Shown here: in pieces, positions 17,685 through 26,558 of the stretch
Layout of the letters: each line of letters begins with the position of its first letter
Position numbering within the stretch: the stretch's first letter is position 1
Assembly: GCA_024698145.1 (NCBI GenBank)
Contig: JAILRO010000061.1
Span: 56,943 to 120,942 of the forward strand
Direction of reading: 5' to 3'
From: Lachnospiraceae bacterium
Lineage (GTDB): Bacteria; Bacillota; Clostridia; Lachnospirales; Lachnospiraceae
DNA: 64,000 bases
Made by a program: the position numbers and the translations under genes
Notes under the pieces: model-generated
Told to the model about the DNA's origin: nothing
Databases searched by the model: none
What the model saw: only the letters and a program-made list of their open reading frames with translations

Positions 17685-20438
17685 TTAATTGAGCTTCTCA
17701 ATTATCTCCTCACAAGTTGTCACATCCAAATCATCGATAGACTTAATAAGCGTGAATAAATCGTCTTCTATTTCCGAAGGCCAGTCATACTTCTTAAGTT
17801 CGCTCTGTACCTCTTCCATGCCGTCCATATCCAGATTGTCACAAGCTTCACGTAGTTTTTCAAACAACTCTTTCATTACGTCAGTCGGAAGCATCGGCAA
17901 CTCTTTGTTATACTGTACGCCTTCTTCATAGATAGAGGACATGCTGCTAAGCAGACCCTGAAATGAAGATAACATATTCTCGGTATTTTCATTGATAAAT
18001 GTCATATCTTCATTTTTACCCGCTTTCTCCAAAGCCTCTGCCATATCACCAAGTCGCGCAGCACCAATTTGTCTCGAACTACTCTTTAATGCATGAACTT
18101 TGATTGTAAAATCTTTTACATTCGCATCTTTGTATGCCTTCATTATTTCATCATACTTATCCTGTCCGCTTCTGTAATACTCACCCACTATTTTTCTAAA
18201 CAGTTCGGCAGAGCCAAGCGCTTGAACTGCGCTCTCCGTATCTAACATATCAAACTCTTCAAGAGTATCCTCTTCCTGTGTTTCTTCCTGTGCTACACCT
18301 TTCTCAATCTTGTCATCCGGCAACCATTTCTTGATTTTTGAAGACAACTCTTTAATGTCTATCGGCTTGGCAACAAAATCATTCATGCCAACCTCAAAGA
18401 ACATATTACGTGCTTCTTCAACTGCATTTGCCGAAAGCGCAATGATTACCAATTCATCTGCGCCTTTGAGAGTACCTCTTATAATCTTCGTTGTGTCAAT
18501 ACCATCCATATCCGGCATCATATGATCCATAAGGACAATATCGTAATCCTCTGTTTTTATTTTCTCTATGGCTTCCGCACCGCTTAATGCAGAATCAAGT
18601 TTCATTCTCATTGGTGAAAGAAGACCTTCAGCTATAGTAATGTTAATCTCGTTATCATCAACTATCAAAATCTTCGCTTTCGGTGCAGTGAAGCTTATGC
18701 TATATGCCTCTTCAGACTCAAACGACTCCAAATCGTCTGTATCATCATTTAACACTTTGACCATCTTACGAGTAGTAATCGGGCGTCTCAACGTGTACAG
18801 ATTGTCCATTTCCGACTTAAATGTCGAATTAAAATCAATAGTTATAATACCCGTCACATCACGATGGTTCTCCAGAAATTCACGTATCTGATCATTATAA
18901 TCTTTTCGATCAAAGAACAGAAAATCTCTGTGTCCAGTGTAGTGTTTGTATTCTTTGATATTTTCAATAAAGCCCTTTCCAATTCCAAGATTCTCCAATC
19001 CATCAGTAAATGCCTGCACCCTTATAGGATCCTTATCCAGTATGACAGCACACTTGCGCGAAGCTCCATGCACTATCAGGTCAGACGACTTATCCAAAAC
19101 TTTTTGCGGAATAGAGAACCAGAAGTCTGAGCCCTCACCGTATACGGAATCTACTCCAATCGCACCACCCATACACTCCACAAGTTTTTGAGAAATAGCA
19201 AGTCCAAGACCTGTACCCTCCACAGAACGGTTTCGTCTTGAGTCCACCTGCTGGAAGCTGACAAACAACTTGTCCAAGTCCTCCTGCTTAATTCCAATTC
19301 CGGTATCCTTAATATGATAAGTTATAGTAACAGTTTCTTCATCTAACTCATCACAAGTAACTATAACCGCAACTTTACCCTTTGGAGTGAACTTGATAGC
19401 ATTATTGGTAAGATTAATAAGAATCTGTCTGATACGCATTGCATCACCGCACAACGCATGTGGTATTGCCTTATCGGTAACAACATACAACTCCAGCTCT
19501 TTCTCACCGATTCTTGTATTCAGTATATTAGCAATATCATTTAGTTCGCTGATGGGTTCATATCTCTCAGGAACAATTTCCATCTTTCCCGATTCTATTT
19601 TAGAATAGTCAAGAATATCATTTATAATATTAAGAAGGTTACGTCCTGATTTCTGTATCTGTGCCAGGCAATCCATAGCAGTGTTTGGAAGTTTTTCTCT
19701 CATGGCAATCTCTGCCATTCCAATAACCGCGTTCATCGGTGTTCTAATCTCATGAGACATATTGGCAAGGAAATCAGATTTCATTCGAGCTTCTCTTTCA
19801 TATTCTGTGCTCTTCGCTTTCATTTCCACTGCCTCAATAATGAACACCTTACTAAACCATGTTACAACATTAATGCAAAGGAGTGTAAATGTAAGGCCAA
19901 CACCTCTAAATATCATATTGAGCCAAAAGAACTCGTTATGTGCCGGCAGAAGATTCTCGCCATTGATAAGCCATGATATAACCATTGACAAAATAATACA
20001 CGCCGTTGATAATTGAACAAATTTTACATCAAAGAAAAACGACTGGACTATTACAAATAACGGTGCAAACGCCCAAAAGTCAGAGAACGGGCAGACATAA
20101 CTATTCAGATTCCACTGAATTACCACTATAACCAACAGGAATATTTTCGTAATGAAAAGCTTGCGTGGAATCAGCACACCTTCTTCATTGTAGCTCGTCT
20201 TAAGTAAGTAAAAAGCTATGAGCATGTACGAAACATCGATAAAATTTGATATCCACAATGCTATATCATTTATAGCCGGATACCAGCCGATATAATGTAC
20301 TACCGTCATTGTCGCATTGCCACACAGGAAGAAAATAGGCACAATAAGAACAACCAATCTGAATACTTTGTTTGAGTACTCATCAAGGACAATACTATTC
20401 TCAACCACTTTCTGATTCTTTCTCTTAAGTTTTTCCAT
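17685..20438 (-). CDS. Membrane hybrid histidine kinase with receiver and Hpt
   Basis: About 917 residues from the ATG at 20438 (GGGGGTG six bases upstream). Roughly six N-terminal membrane segments (about 25-200) form a MASE-like sensor with no PAS domain. HisKA has H229 in SHEIRTPMN, followed by HATPase with NLTNNAIKF and GTGLGLAIS. A receiver-like segment without the phospho-Asp (RKCAVILDKDPIR onward), a canonical receiver with D638 in LMDHMMP, and an Hpt domain with H782 in VHALKSS follow. From HisKA to the end the layout and sequence closely parallel the kinase at 10386-13547, so the two are paralogues with swapped sensor ends. A TATAAT box lies at 20476-20481 with no good -35. Confidence 0.94.
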   Translation of the reverse strand: MEKLKRKNQKVVENSIVLDEYSNKVFRLVVLIVPIFFLCGNATMTVVHYIGWYPAINDIALWISNFIDVSYMLIAFYLLKTSYNEEGVLIPRKLFITKIFLLVIVVIQWNLNSYVCPFSDFWAFAPLFVIVQSFFFDVKFVQLSTACIILSMVISWLINGENLLPAHNEFFWLNMIFRGVGLTFTLLCINVVTWFSKVFIIEAVEMKAKSTEYEREARMKSDFLANMSHEIRTPMNAVIGMAEIAMREKLPNTAMDCLAQIQKSGRNLLNIINDILDYSKIESGKMEIVPERYEPISELNDIANILNTRIGEKELELYVVTDKAIPHALCGDAMRIRQILINLTNNAIKFTPKGKVAVIVTCDELDEETVTITYHIKDTGIGIKQEDLDKLFVSFQQVDSRRNRSVEGTGLGLAISQKLVECMGGAIGVDSVYGEGSDFWFSIPQKVLDKSSDLIVHGASRKCAVILDKDPIRVQAFTDGLENLGIGKGFIENIKEYKHYTGHRDFLFFDRKDYNDQIREFLENHRDVTGIITIDFNSTFKSEMDNLYTLRRPITTRKMVKVLNDDTDDLESFESEEAYSISFTAPKAKILIVDDNEINITIAEGLLSPMRMKLDSALSGAEAIEKIKTEDYDIVLMDHMMPDMDGIDTTKIIRGTLKGADELVIIALSANAVEEARNMFFEVGMNDFVAKPIDIKELSSKIKKWLPDDKIEKGVAQEETQEEDTLEEFDMLDTESAVQALGSAELFRKIVGEYYRSGQDKYDEIMKAYKDANVKDFTIKVHALKSSSRQIGAARLGDMAEALEKAGKNEDMTFINENTENMLSSFQGLLSSMSSIYEEGVQYNKELPMLPTDVMKELFEKLREACDNLDMDGMEEVQSELKKYDWPSEIEDDLFTLIKSIDDLDVTTCEEIIEKLN

Positions 20439-20500
20439 AGACACCCCCATATACTGATGCATGTATCCATTTAATATTATACTATAAATAGTGTGAAAAA

Positions 20501-23500
20501 TTAAAGTCCTATTTCTGTTGTTAACTGACTTCCATTCTTTGTCTTTTTCACACGGATTTGCTGTGGAATATTCTCCATCAGTTCCTCTCTATGACTTATA
20601 ATGCCAACAAGTTTTTTGGTTCCTGACAGGTTAACAAGAATATCCATAGCACTCTCTATTGATTTGCGATCAAGCGTTCCAAAGCCCTCATCTACAAACA
20701 GGGCATCCATCTGGATTCCACCCATGTCCGATGAAACTTTATCAGACAATCCCAAGGCAAGACTAAGCGAAGCTTTGAAACTTTCTCCACCGGAAAGATT
20801 TCCTACCGGTCTTCTGTGTCCTGTAAAATTATCAAGAACTTCGAGATCAAGAAATGTATTACTCTTCTTTCCAAGAGAATCCTCTTGTCTATACAATTCA
20901 TACTGACCATCACTCATCGGCAAAAGTCGCCTGTTTGCAGCAGCGATTATGCCGTCAAAGCCGGCTGCCTGGATGTATTGCTCCAATGTTATCTTACCAT
21001 TTCCGGTTGTACCTTTAACAAGATTATACAATCTAGTGCAGAGACCGTTCTCTTTACGTGCCTTCTCAAGCTGCGATTCTTGAGATGTAATCTTATCAAG
21101 CTTATCTTTATTGCAATCTAATCTGTTCTCTATGACATTAACTATACTCCTCTTACCTGATACCTCACGTTCTCCAGCCTGGCACTTTTCTTTAAGTGCC
21201 TCGATATCAATAACTTCACGTCCCTTTGCATCTTTCTCGGCATCTTCAATCTGCTTTTTGTTCGTTGCAACTTCCTGTTTATATTCAACTATTTCTTTAT
21301 CAATCTCGGAAATATCTGTTTCAGAAAGAACAAACTTAAGCATTTCATCAACGGAAGTAAACTCACACCTGCTGATAGACTCATCCAGCTTCTTCATTCT
21401 TGTCTTCTCTTCTTTTTCTTCCTTTACAAGACTTTCCTCCATTGTTTTTATAGAAGATTGTTCTGATGCAAGTCTCTTATCCGCTTCCTTCTTGTCCTTA
21501 TCTGTATTCTCAAGAACAGAAGTTATTGTGTCTATTCTTTTCTCTGCTTTCTCTTGTTCTGCCCTTGCCTGTTCCCAACTGTCGAAGCTTAAGTCTTCCA
21601 AAGTTTTAAGAACTGCTTCTTTCTCAGCCTTAACTTTTTCTGTGTCCTGCTTCTTTGCTGTGAAATTTTCTTTGTCCTTATTTAGAGTTTCCGTCTCTTC
21701 TCCCTGTGCCTTTTCAAGATCAGAATCTGCTTTGGTAAGCTCCTTATTGTTCTTCTCCAACGTATTCTGCTCATTCGCATTCAATGTTATCTTGTCTTCA
21801 ACGAGTTTTCTGGCCTCTTTGATACTCTTTATAAGCTCAGCAAACTCGGCATAAGAATCATCTGAGCCAATAAGCTTATTCTCCAGACAATCAAGGATAT
21901 CAACACGTAACCGGTCTTCGAATTGTTCAAGTGCTGTTTTATCCTTCTCGGCCTCTGTATTGGAATCATTTTTTTCTTTCTGAAGTTTCGTCTCTTTGTC
22001 CTTTAATAGGTTGAACTCCTCCTCGGTAACAGCCTCACTCGGAATCTTTGCTAATTCAGGATGATGAACAGACCCGCAAACCGGACATTTCTGCCCGTCC
22101 TCAAGACCGTTTGCCAAAATGCCGGCTCTGCAATTTTCAAGTATTCTTTCTGCCTTTTCGCGTTCAACCTTGGCATCTTCAAACTTCTCACGAGCCTCTT
22201 GAAATTTATCCTGTTTGATTTTGAGAGCGTTCTTTTTCTTATCCCAATCCGGTAACTTCTCATCAATTATCTTATTGATATCGTCAAGCAACTTTGCCAG
22301 GTCTTTACCCATAGATCTTACTTCTGCAAGTTTTTCCGGTGTCCCTTTTAGGTTCTTTTGAGTTTCTTTTAGCGCGATAATCCTATCCTTAAGTTTATCT
22401 TCCCTTTCTTTTAGTTCTTTCTCTTCCTCTGCAAATGTCTCGGCAGATTTTTTTAATTTATCAATTTCTGCAGAAAGTTCAAATCTTTGCTGATACTTTG
22501 CTTCCTCTTCCGCAATCTTATCAACAAACTTCTGCAACTTGTCAGCTTCCGGCTTATCATTCTTTGCTTTTTCAAAAGCCACTTCTGCTTCTTTCGCCTT
22601 TTTCACTGCTTCTTTTACATCACTATTCTTGCCGGATATTTTCTCTTTAAGCTCTTTGATTGCATCAGCTTTTTCTTTCCACGACAAATAAACAGGATTC
22701 ACTTCTCTTGTTGCCAATTTCTGTCTGATTAAAAGTGCTTCCTTTTCATCAATATCTTTCTTCTTTTCATTCAGTTCTTTCTCTTTGGTTCTCAGATTTT
22801 CAAGTTTCTTAATAAAATCATTGTTGGTTTCTGCTATTGCAAGTTCCTTTTTGCTGTCTTCGTGTTTCTTTTCAGCCTCTGACAACTCTTTTTTTGAAAC
22901 ATTTAATCTTTCCTTATCAGATTTGATAAGCATCTCAACAACTTCTATAATCTCTTCAAGATTCCATGCACTTCCTGATTTCTTTGCGCTTAACTGAAGA
23001 TTCGACAGTTGTTCAGCCAATCCATCCTCTGAATCAACACAAACATCATCAAAGTATTGAATAATACTATTCTCCGTATTTGCCTTGAGTTTATAACTTG
23101 CATCCATACGATCTTTGAGTTTGTACTCAATGCTGTTATAGCAGCTCGTCTGAAAAATCGTTCTTAAGATTTTCGTCCTCTCATCTGTTTTCGCATTAAG
23201 CAGGTCCCAAAACTCTCCCTGTGCAATCATCGCTATCTGCTTAAACTGCTTTTCGTCCACATGAAGTAGTTCGCGTACAACACCCAATTCCTCTTTTGTT
23301 CCGTCAACATTTCTCGTGCCCTCAACAGATGAACCATCAGGATAGTAAAAGGTTACTTTTTCCTTTTCTTCAGTCTTCTTACCATTACGGTTTATTCGTT
23401 CATATGAAGGCTCACGACAAATATGATATTCTTTGCCCTGATGTGAAAAATAGAAATCCACAAAGCTTCTCACAGAGTCTTTTGCATACTCACTTCTTAG

Positions 23501-23698
23501 ATTCTTTGTATCCCTATAAGACCCACTGGTCTTGCCATATAACGCATAACATATAGCGTCAAAAATAGTTGTCTTACCTGCTCCGGTATCACCTGATATC
23601 AGAAATAAACCTTTGTCCTCAAAATCAGTAAAATCTATTGCAGGCATTTCATCGGCGTATGGTCCAAAAGCACTCATTATCAATTTGATTGGTTTCAT
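20501..23698 (-). CDS. sbcC: SbcC exonuclease subunit
   Basis: SMC-like ATPase of the SbcCD (Mre11-Rad50 type) nuclease that cleaves hairpins and processes double-strand breaks. 1065 residues from the ATG at 23698. Walker A GDTGAGKT (about 36-43), a long heptad coiled coil (about 210-850) interrupted by the zinc hook CPVCG (C538, C541), then signature NLSGGESFKASLSLALG and Walker B ALFVDEGFGTLD. The start follows the sbcD stop by one base (TAG-T-ATG), so translation is coupled. The coiled coil is extremely Glu/Lys-rich, which explains a long antisense reading frame there that I do not believe. Confidence 0.96.
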   Translation of the reverse strand: MKPIKLIMSAFGPYADEMPAIDFTDFEDKGLFLISGDTGAGKTTIFDAICYALYGKTSGSYRDTKNLRSEYAKDSVRSFVDFYFSHQGKEYHICREPSYERINRNGKKTEEKEKVTFYYPDGSSVEGTRNVDGTKEELGVVRELLHVDEKQFKQIAMIAQGEFWDLLNAKTDERTKILRTIFQTSCYNSIEYKLKDRMDASYKLKANTENSIIQYFDDVCVDSEDGLAEQLSNLQLSAKKSGSAWNLEEIIEVVEMLIKSDKERLNVSKKELSEAEKKHEDSKKELAIAETNNDFIKKLENLRTKEKELNEKKKDIDEKEALLIRQKLATREVNPVYLSWKEKADAIKELKEKISGKNSDVKEAVKKAKEAEVAFEKAKNDKPEADKLQKFVDKIAEEEAKYQQRFELSAEIDKLKKSAETFAEEEKELKEREDKLKDRIIALKETQKNLKGTPEKLAEVRSMGKDLAKLLDDINKIIDEKLPDWDKKKNALKIKQDKFQEAREKFEDAKVEREKAERILENCRAGILANGLEDGQKCPVCGSVHHPELAKIPSEAVTEEEFNLLKDKETKLQKEKNDSNTEAEKDKTALEQFEDRLRVDILDCLENKLIGSDDSYAEFAELIKSIKEARKLVEDKITLNANEQNTLEKNNKELTKADSDLEKAQGEETETLNKDKENFTAKKQDTEKVKAEKEAVLKTLEDLSFDSWEQARAEQEKAEKRIDTITSVLENTDKDKKEADKRLASEQSSIKTMEESLVKEEKEEKTRMKKLDESISRCEFTSVDEMLKFVLSETDISEIDKEIVEYKQEVATNKKQIEDAEKDAKGREVIDIEALKEKCQAGEREVSGKRSIVNVIENRLDCNKDKLDKITSQESQLEKARKENGLCTRLYNLVKGTTGNGKITLEQYIQAAGFDGIIAAANRRLLPMSDGQYELYRQEDSLGKKSNTFLDLEVLDNFTGHRRPVGNLSGGESFKASLSLALGLSDKVSSDMGGIQMDALFVDEGFGTLDRKSIESAMDILVNLSGTKKLVGIISHREELMENIPQQIRVKKTKNGSQLTTEIGL

Positions 23699-23699
23699 A

Positions 23700-24842
23700 C
23701 TATACACCTGCCTCTCTTGCCACGTCACTCATAATAGCCATTTCTTCTTCGCTGATTTTGCAGCCGTACATTTGCATGTAGAAATCACTGATAAGTTCAT
23801 CAAAAGACCTGACATCCGCAATCTTGGATATATCCACTTGCTCCACCTCTCTCGTATGAGAGTTGTCATATTCAATCTTAACTGTATTGGGGTATGTCTG
23901 TTGAAATATACCCATAGCATCATTTATAATCTCCTCATCCGTAAGAGTTGCATAAATGAAGTCGTCCGGTGCAGTCACATTCGATTGGTCTAACAGTTGC
24001 TTGATCTGCCCCTTTATATGTCTTAAGTCTCTCAACGGTTTGATTGGAATTAATTCAACATCAACTTTCTTATTTGCATCTATTGTAATCAACGAAACAG
24101 ATTTCTCGTTATTTGCTTCGCTAACAGAATACTTCAATGGCGAGCCGGAATATCTGACTTCCTTACGCCCCACCTGCTGTGGTGAATGAATGTGGCCTAA
24201 CGCTACATAATCAAAATCGTCAAAACAGTCGTATCCTATCTTCTCAACGAGACCAACGCTCTGCGTACCAAGACCCTCTGATCCGCTAAGTTCAGGGTCC
24301 TCACTTTTTCCCACAACAAATTGATGGGCTACAAGTACATTGCACCTCGACGTATCTATTGTTTCATTATTCAAGATTGCCTTAACTGCGTCATCATATG
24401 ACTCTATCTTGGCTTCCGGCAGATAATGCCTAACTTGAGATGCCTTAACAAAGGGCAAAAGATATATATCTGCTTCCTCTTTTTCTGTCTTCAAAGTATG
24501 CTTATAGAGTTTTCCTTCATATTTTGTTGAAATATAAATGTTGTTTGTTTCAAAAAGACTGCTACCGTAGTTCAATCTTTCATCAGAATCATGATTACCG
24601 CTTATCATGTATGTATAGACATTTCGTTTTGCCAGACTGTTTAAGAAATAATCGAGCATTCTTGTTGCAGCTTCGCTGGGGATTGCTTTATCATAAACAT
24701 CGCCTGCAATTAAAACAGCATCAACAGACCTGCTATCCACTATCTCTAATAATTGATTCAAAAGATATTCCTGATCTTCCGTCAGATCAAAATCGCCAAG
24801 TGATTTGCCAAGATGCAAGTCACCAATGTGCATCAATCTCAT
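23700..24842 (-). CDS. sbcD: SbcD exonuclease subunit
   Basis: Mn2+-dependent Mre11-like nuclease subunit, 380 residues. Calcineurin-like phosphoesterase motifs are present in order: GDLHLG (D8, H10), AGDVYD, SGNHDSDER, VAHQF and GHIHSPQ. The C-terminal cap (about 265-380) matches family length. The start used is the ATG at 24842 with GGGGGTG six bases before it. A TATAAT box (24886-24891) preceded by TG forms an extended -10 promoter about 45 bases upstream. Confidence 0.96.
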   Translation of the reverse strand: MRLMHIGDLHLGKSLGDFDLTEDQEYLLNQLLEIVDSRSVDAVLIAGDVYDKAIPSEAATRMLDYFLNSLAKRNVYTYMISGNHDSDERLNYGSSLFETNNIYISTKYEGKLYKHTLKTEKEEADIYLLPFVKASQVRHYLPEAKIESYDDAVKAILNNETIDTSRCNVLVAHQFVVGKSEDPELSGSEGLGTQSVGLVEKIGYDCFDDFDYVALGHIHSPQQVGRKEVRYSGSPLKYSVSEANNEKSVSLITIDANKKVDVELIPIKPLRDLRHIKGQIKQLLDQSNVTAPDDFIYATLTDEEIINDAMGIFQQTYPNTVKIEYDNSHTREVEQVDISKIADVRSFDELISDFYMQMYGCKISEEEMAIMSDVAREAGV

Positions 24843-24913
24843 AAAGTGCACCCCCTGTATTCTTATCAGTTAAATCATCTTTCTAATTATACCATAAAGT
24901 ATGATAAATATAC

Positions 24914-24945
24914 AAAAAAGGACTCCGGTAATCTACCGAAGTCCT
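24914..24945 (-). terminator. Terminator after tRNA-Gln
   Basis: Minus-strand hairpin GGACT..CGGTA / TACCG..AGTCC (24920-24945, one mismatch, ATC-type loop) followed by six T (24914-24919), starting 4 bases after the tRNA end. Confidence 0.88.
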
Positions 24946-24948
24946 TAG

Positions 24949-25020
24949 CTGGGGTACAAGGATTCGAACCTTGAAATGACGGAGTCAGAGTCCGTTGCCT
25001 TACCATTTGGCGATACCCCA
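24949..25020 (-). tRNA. tRNA-Gln (anticodon CUG)
   Basis: 72-nt cloverleaf on the minus strand: acceptor TGGGGTA/TACCCCA, D arm with AATGGTAAGGC, anticodon stem ACGGA/TCCGT around loop CTCTGAG (anticodon CTG, reads CAG), T arm with GGTTCGAATCC and discriminator G. CCA is not encoded. Its own promoter and terminator flank it. A CUG isoacceptor implies that a UUG glutamine tRNA lies elsewhere. Confidence 0.95.
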
Positions 25021-25051
25021 AAAATGTTCGTTTTGCAACTCACAAGAAATT

Positions 25052-25079
25052 ATTATACACATTTCCAAACAAAAAGCAA
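25052..25079 (-). promoter_or_regulatory. Promoter of tRNA-Gln
   Basis: Minus-strand TTGCTT (25074-25079), 16-bp spacer ending TGTG, TATAAT (25052-25057), 31 bases before the tRNA. Confidence 0.75.
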
Positions 25080-25118
25080 GCATTATTTTTAAAAAAGAAA
25101 TATTTTCCCAAAAAAGCT

Positions 25119-25337
25119 TTATTCCTGGGCATCTTCTTCTGATCCTTCAGCCGCGTCCCCAGTCTTATTAAGCTGGTCAACACCTTCATTATATTGCTCT
25201 ACCGCATCATCTGCTTTATCAATATACTTAGTCGGAACGTCCGGCTCTTCTTTCTTGACCGCTCCACATCCGCAGGCAGCCACAGCTACCATAATTACAG
25301 CAACACCCAATGCTACGTATTTACCCATCTTCTTCAT
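25119..25337 (-). CDS. Small lipoprotein of unknown function
   Basis: 72 residues from the ATG at 25337, which has AGGAGG nine bases upstream. The N terminus MGKYVALGVAVIMVAVAAC is a lipoprotein signal with lipobox VAAC. The mature part of about 50 residues is Asp/Glu-rich, with a possible single helix (KADDAVEQYNEGVDQLN) and no recognised domain. Similar short lipoproteins are common in Clostridia, but I cannot name a function. Confidence 0.75.
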   Translation of the reverse strand: MKKMGKYVALGVAVIMVAVAACGCGAVKKEEPDVPTKYIDKADDAVEQYNEGVDQLNKTGDAAEGSEEDAQE

Positions 25338-25489
25338 AACATACCTCCTACATAAATCATCACAGATATCAACGTGCAATATTATCACTTTCTAATATCT
25401 TTCATACTTAAGCTGACGCTATCATCGACTTACCCAAAGAAGATATACCTTCATTATCAGACCAACACCTGTAACATCAATTGTCAACT

Positions 25490-26347
25490 TTAGATAATCG
25501 CTTCGTATATCTCCTTGGTGACATCTGCTTTGTTCATACTGTATAAATGAATACCTTTCACACCATGCTTAAGCAAATCTTCTATCTGATTGACAGCAAA
25601 CTCAATTCCGGCTTTCTTCATGCCTTCCGGATCTTCGCTGTATCTTGCGATGAGATTAGAAAGACTTGTCGGTACCGATGAACCTGAAAGTGAAACACTT
25701 GTACCAAGCTGATTAACTTTGGTAATCGGCATAATACCGGCGTGGATGTTAGCATTTATTCCATTCTCATCAAGCATGTCCATAAAACGATACAACTTCT
25801 CATTATCAAAAAACATCTGTGTAATAAGCTCATCTACACCAAGTTCAACCTTCGCCTTTAAATGCTTGATATCACTTTCAAGGTCCGGCGACTCCGGATG
25901 CTTCTCCGGATAACAAGCCGCGTATATTTGGAAAGGACCGTATTGCTTAATCTCAGGTATTATATCTGAAGCATACTTATAATATCTGTTAGCAAACTCT
26001 TCCTCCGTCATCGTTCTTGGTCTGTCACCACGAAGAGCGAGTATTCTCTTGACACCCTTGGCATTTAACTCATCAAGAAGTTCCTTAAGACCTGCTTTGT
26101 CCATTCCTACAGCGGTCATATGCGCAAGCGACTCAACCTCACATATATGCTGTATGTAAGCCGCAATCTTCGCAGTCTTCTTACTGTTACTTCCGCCGGC
26201 GCCATAGGTTACACTTATATAATCGGGCTTTATAGTACTTATTTCATCAAGTGTCTGAAAAATATCGTACATCTCATCATTTCTCTTCGGTGGGAAAACC
26301 TCACACGAAAACTCAACTTCTCCGCCCGTGTATTTGTTCTTAATCAT
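25490..26347 (-). CDS. metF: Methylenetetrahydrofolate reductase
   Basis: Cytoplasmic TIM-barrel flavoenzyme that reduces 5,10-methylene-THF to 5-methyl-THF for methionine synthesis or the Wood-Ljungdahl methyl branch. 285 residues from the ATG at 26347 (GGAGAAAGAC upstream). Typical segments: FSCEVFPPK at the N terminus with the catalytic Glu, SVTYGAGGS, HMTAVG, ILALRGDRP, the FAD-side YPEKHPES, DELITQMFFDN, and HAGIMPI near the C-terminal third. The promoter is at 26396-26424. No acetogenesis genes adjoin it, so the biosynthetic role is more likely. Confidence 0.95.
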   Translation of the reverse strand: MIKNKYTGGEVEFSCEVFPPKRNDEMYDIFQTLDEISTIKPDYISVTYGAGGSNSKKTAKIAAYIQHICEVESLAHMTAVGMDKAGLKELLDELNAKGVKRILALRGDRPRTMTEEEFANRYYKYASDIIPEIKQYGPFQIYAACYPEKHPESPDLESDIKHLKAKVELGVDELITQMFFDNEKLYRFMDMLDENGINANIHAGIMPITKVNQLGTSVSLSGSSVPTSLSNLIARYSEDPEGMKKAGIEFAVNQIEDLLKHGVKGIHLYSMNKADVTKEIYEAII

Positions 26348-26395
26348 CGTCTTTCTCCATTCTGTCAAACATATTAACCATTTATCTGATGTCTA

Positions 26396-26424
26396 ATTAT
26401 ATACTCTGCCGTTTTTTTTGTAAA
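26396..26424 (-). promoter_or_regulatory. Promoter of metF
   Basis: Minus-strand TTTACA (26419-26424), 17-bp spacer, TATAAT (26396-26401). It stands back to back with the + strand promoter at 26444-26472. Confidence 0.75.
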
Positions 26425-26443
26425 CTCAAACCGCATTTTTTTC

Positions 26444-26472
26444 TTGCATTTTATCTACATATTATATATACT
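26444..26472 (+). promoter_or_regulatory. Promoter of the AGCS symporter gene
   Basis: TTGCAT (26444-26449), 17-bp spacer, TATACT (26467-26472). The transcript would have a leader of about 80 bases containing a hairpin, GTGGTC (26495-26500) pairing with GACCAC (26514-26519). Confidence 0.75.
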
Positions 26473-26558
26473 GTGTAGGAATGAACGCAATGGGGTGGTC
26501 ATTATTTTTTAGCGACCACTCTATTATTATGTAAAAAAACATTTTCAGGAGGTACATA

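Noticed and set aside
21111..21854. Long + strand open frame (247 codons) inside sbcC
   Set aside because: It is the antisense shadow of the Glu/Lys-rich coiled coil; it is Ser/Phe/Leu-rich, has no binding site, and SbcC is complete on the other strand.
24949..25020. tRNA-derived integration site for a mobile element
   Set aside because: No direct repeat of the tRNA 3' end, integrase or phage gene is visible on either side.
26473..26558. Glycine riboswitch in the symporter leader
   Set aside because: The leader is only about 80 bases and shows one plain hairpin; the conserved glycine aptamer cores are absent.
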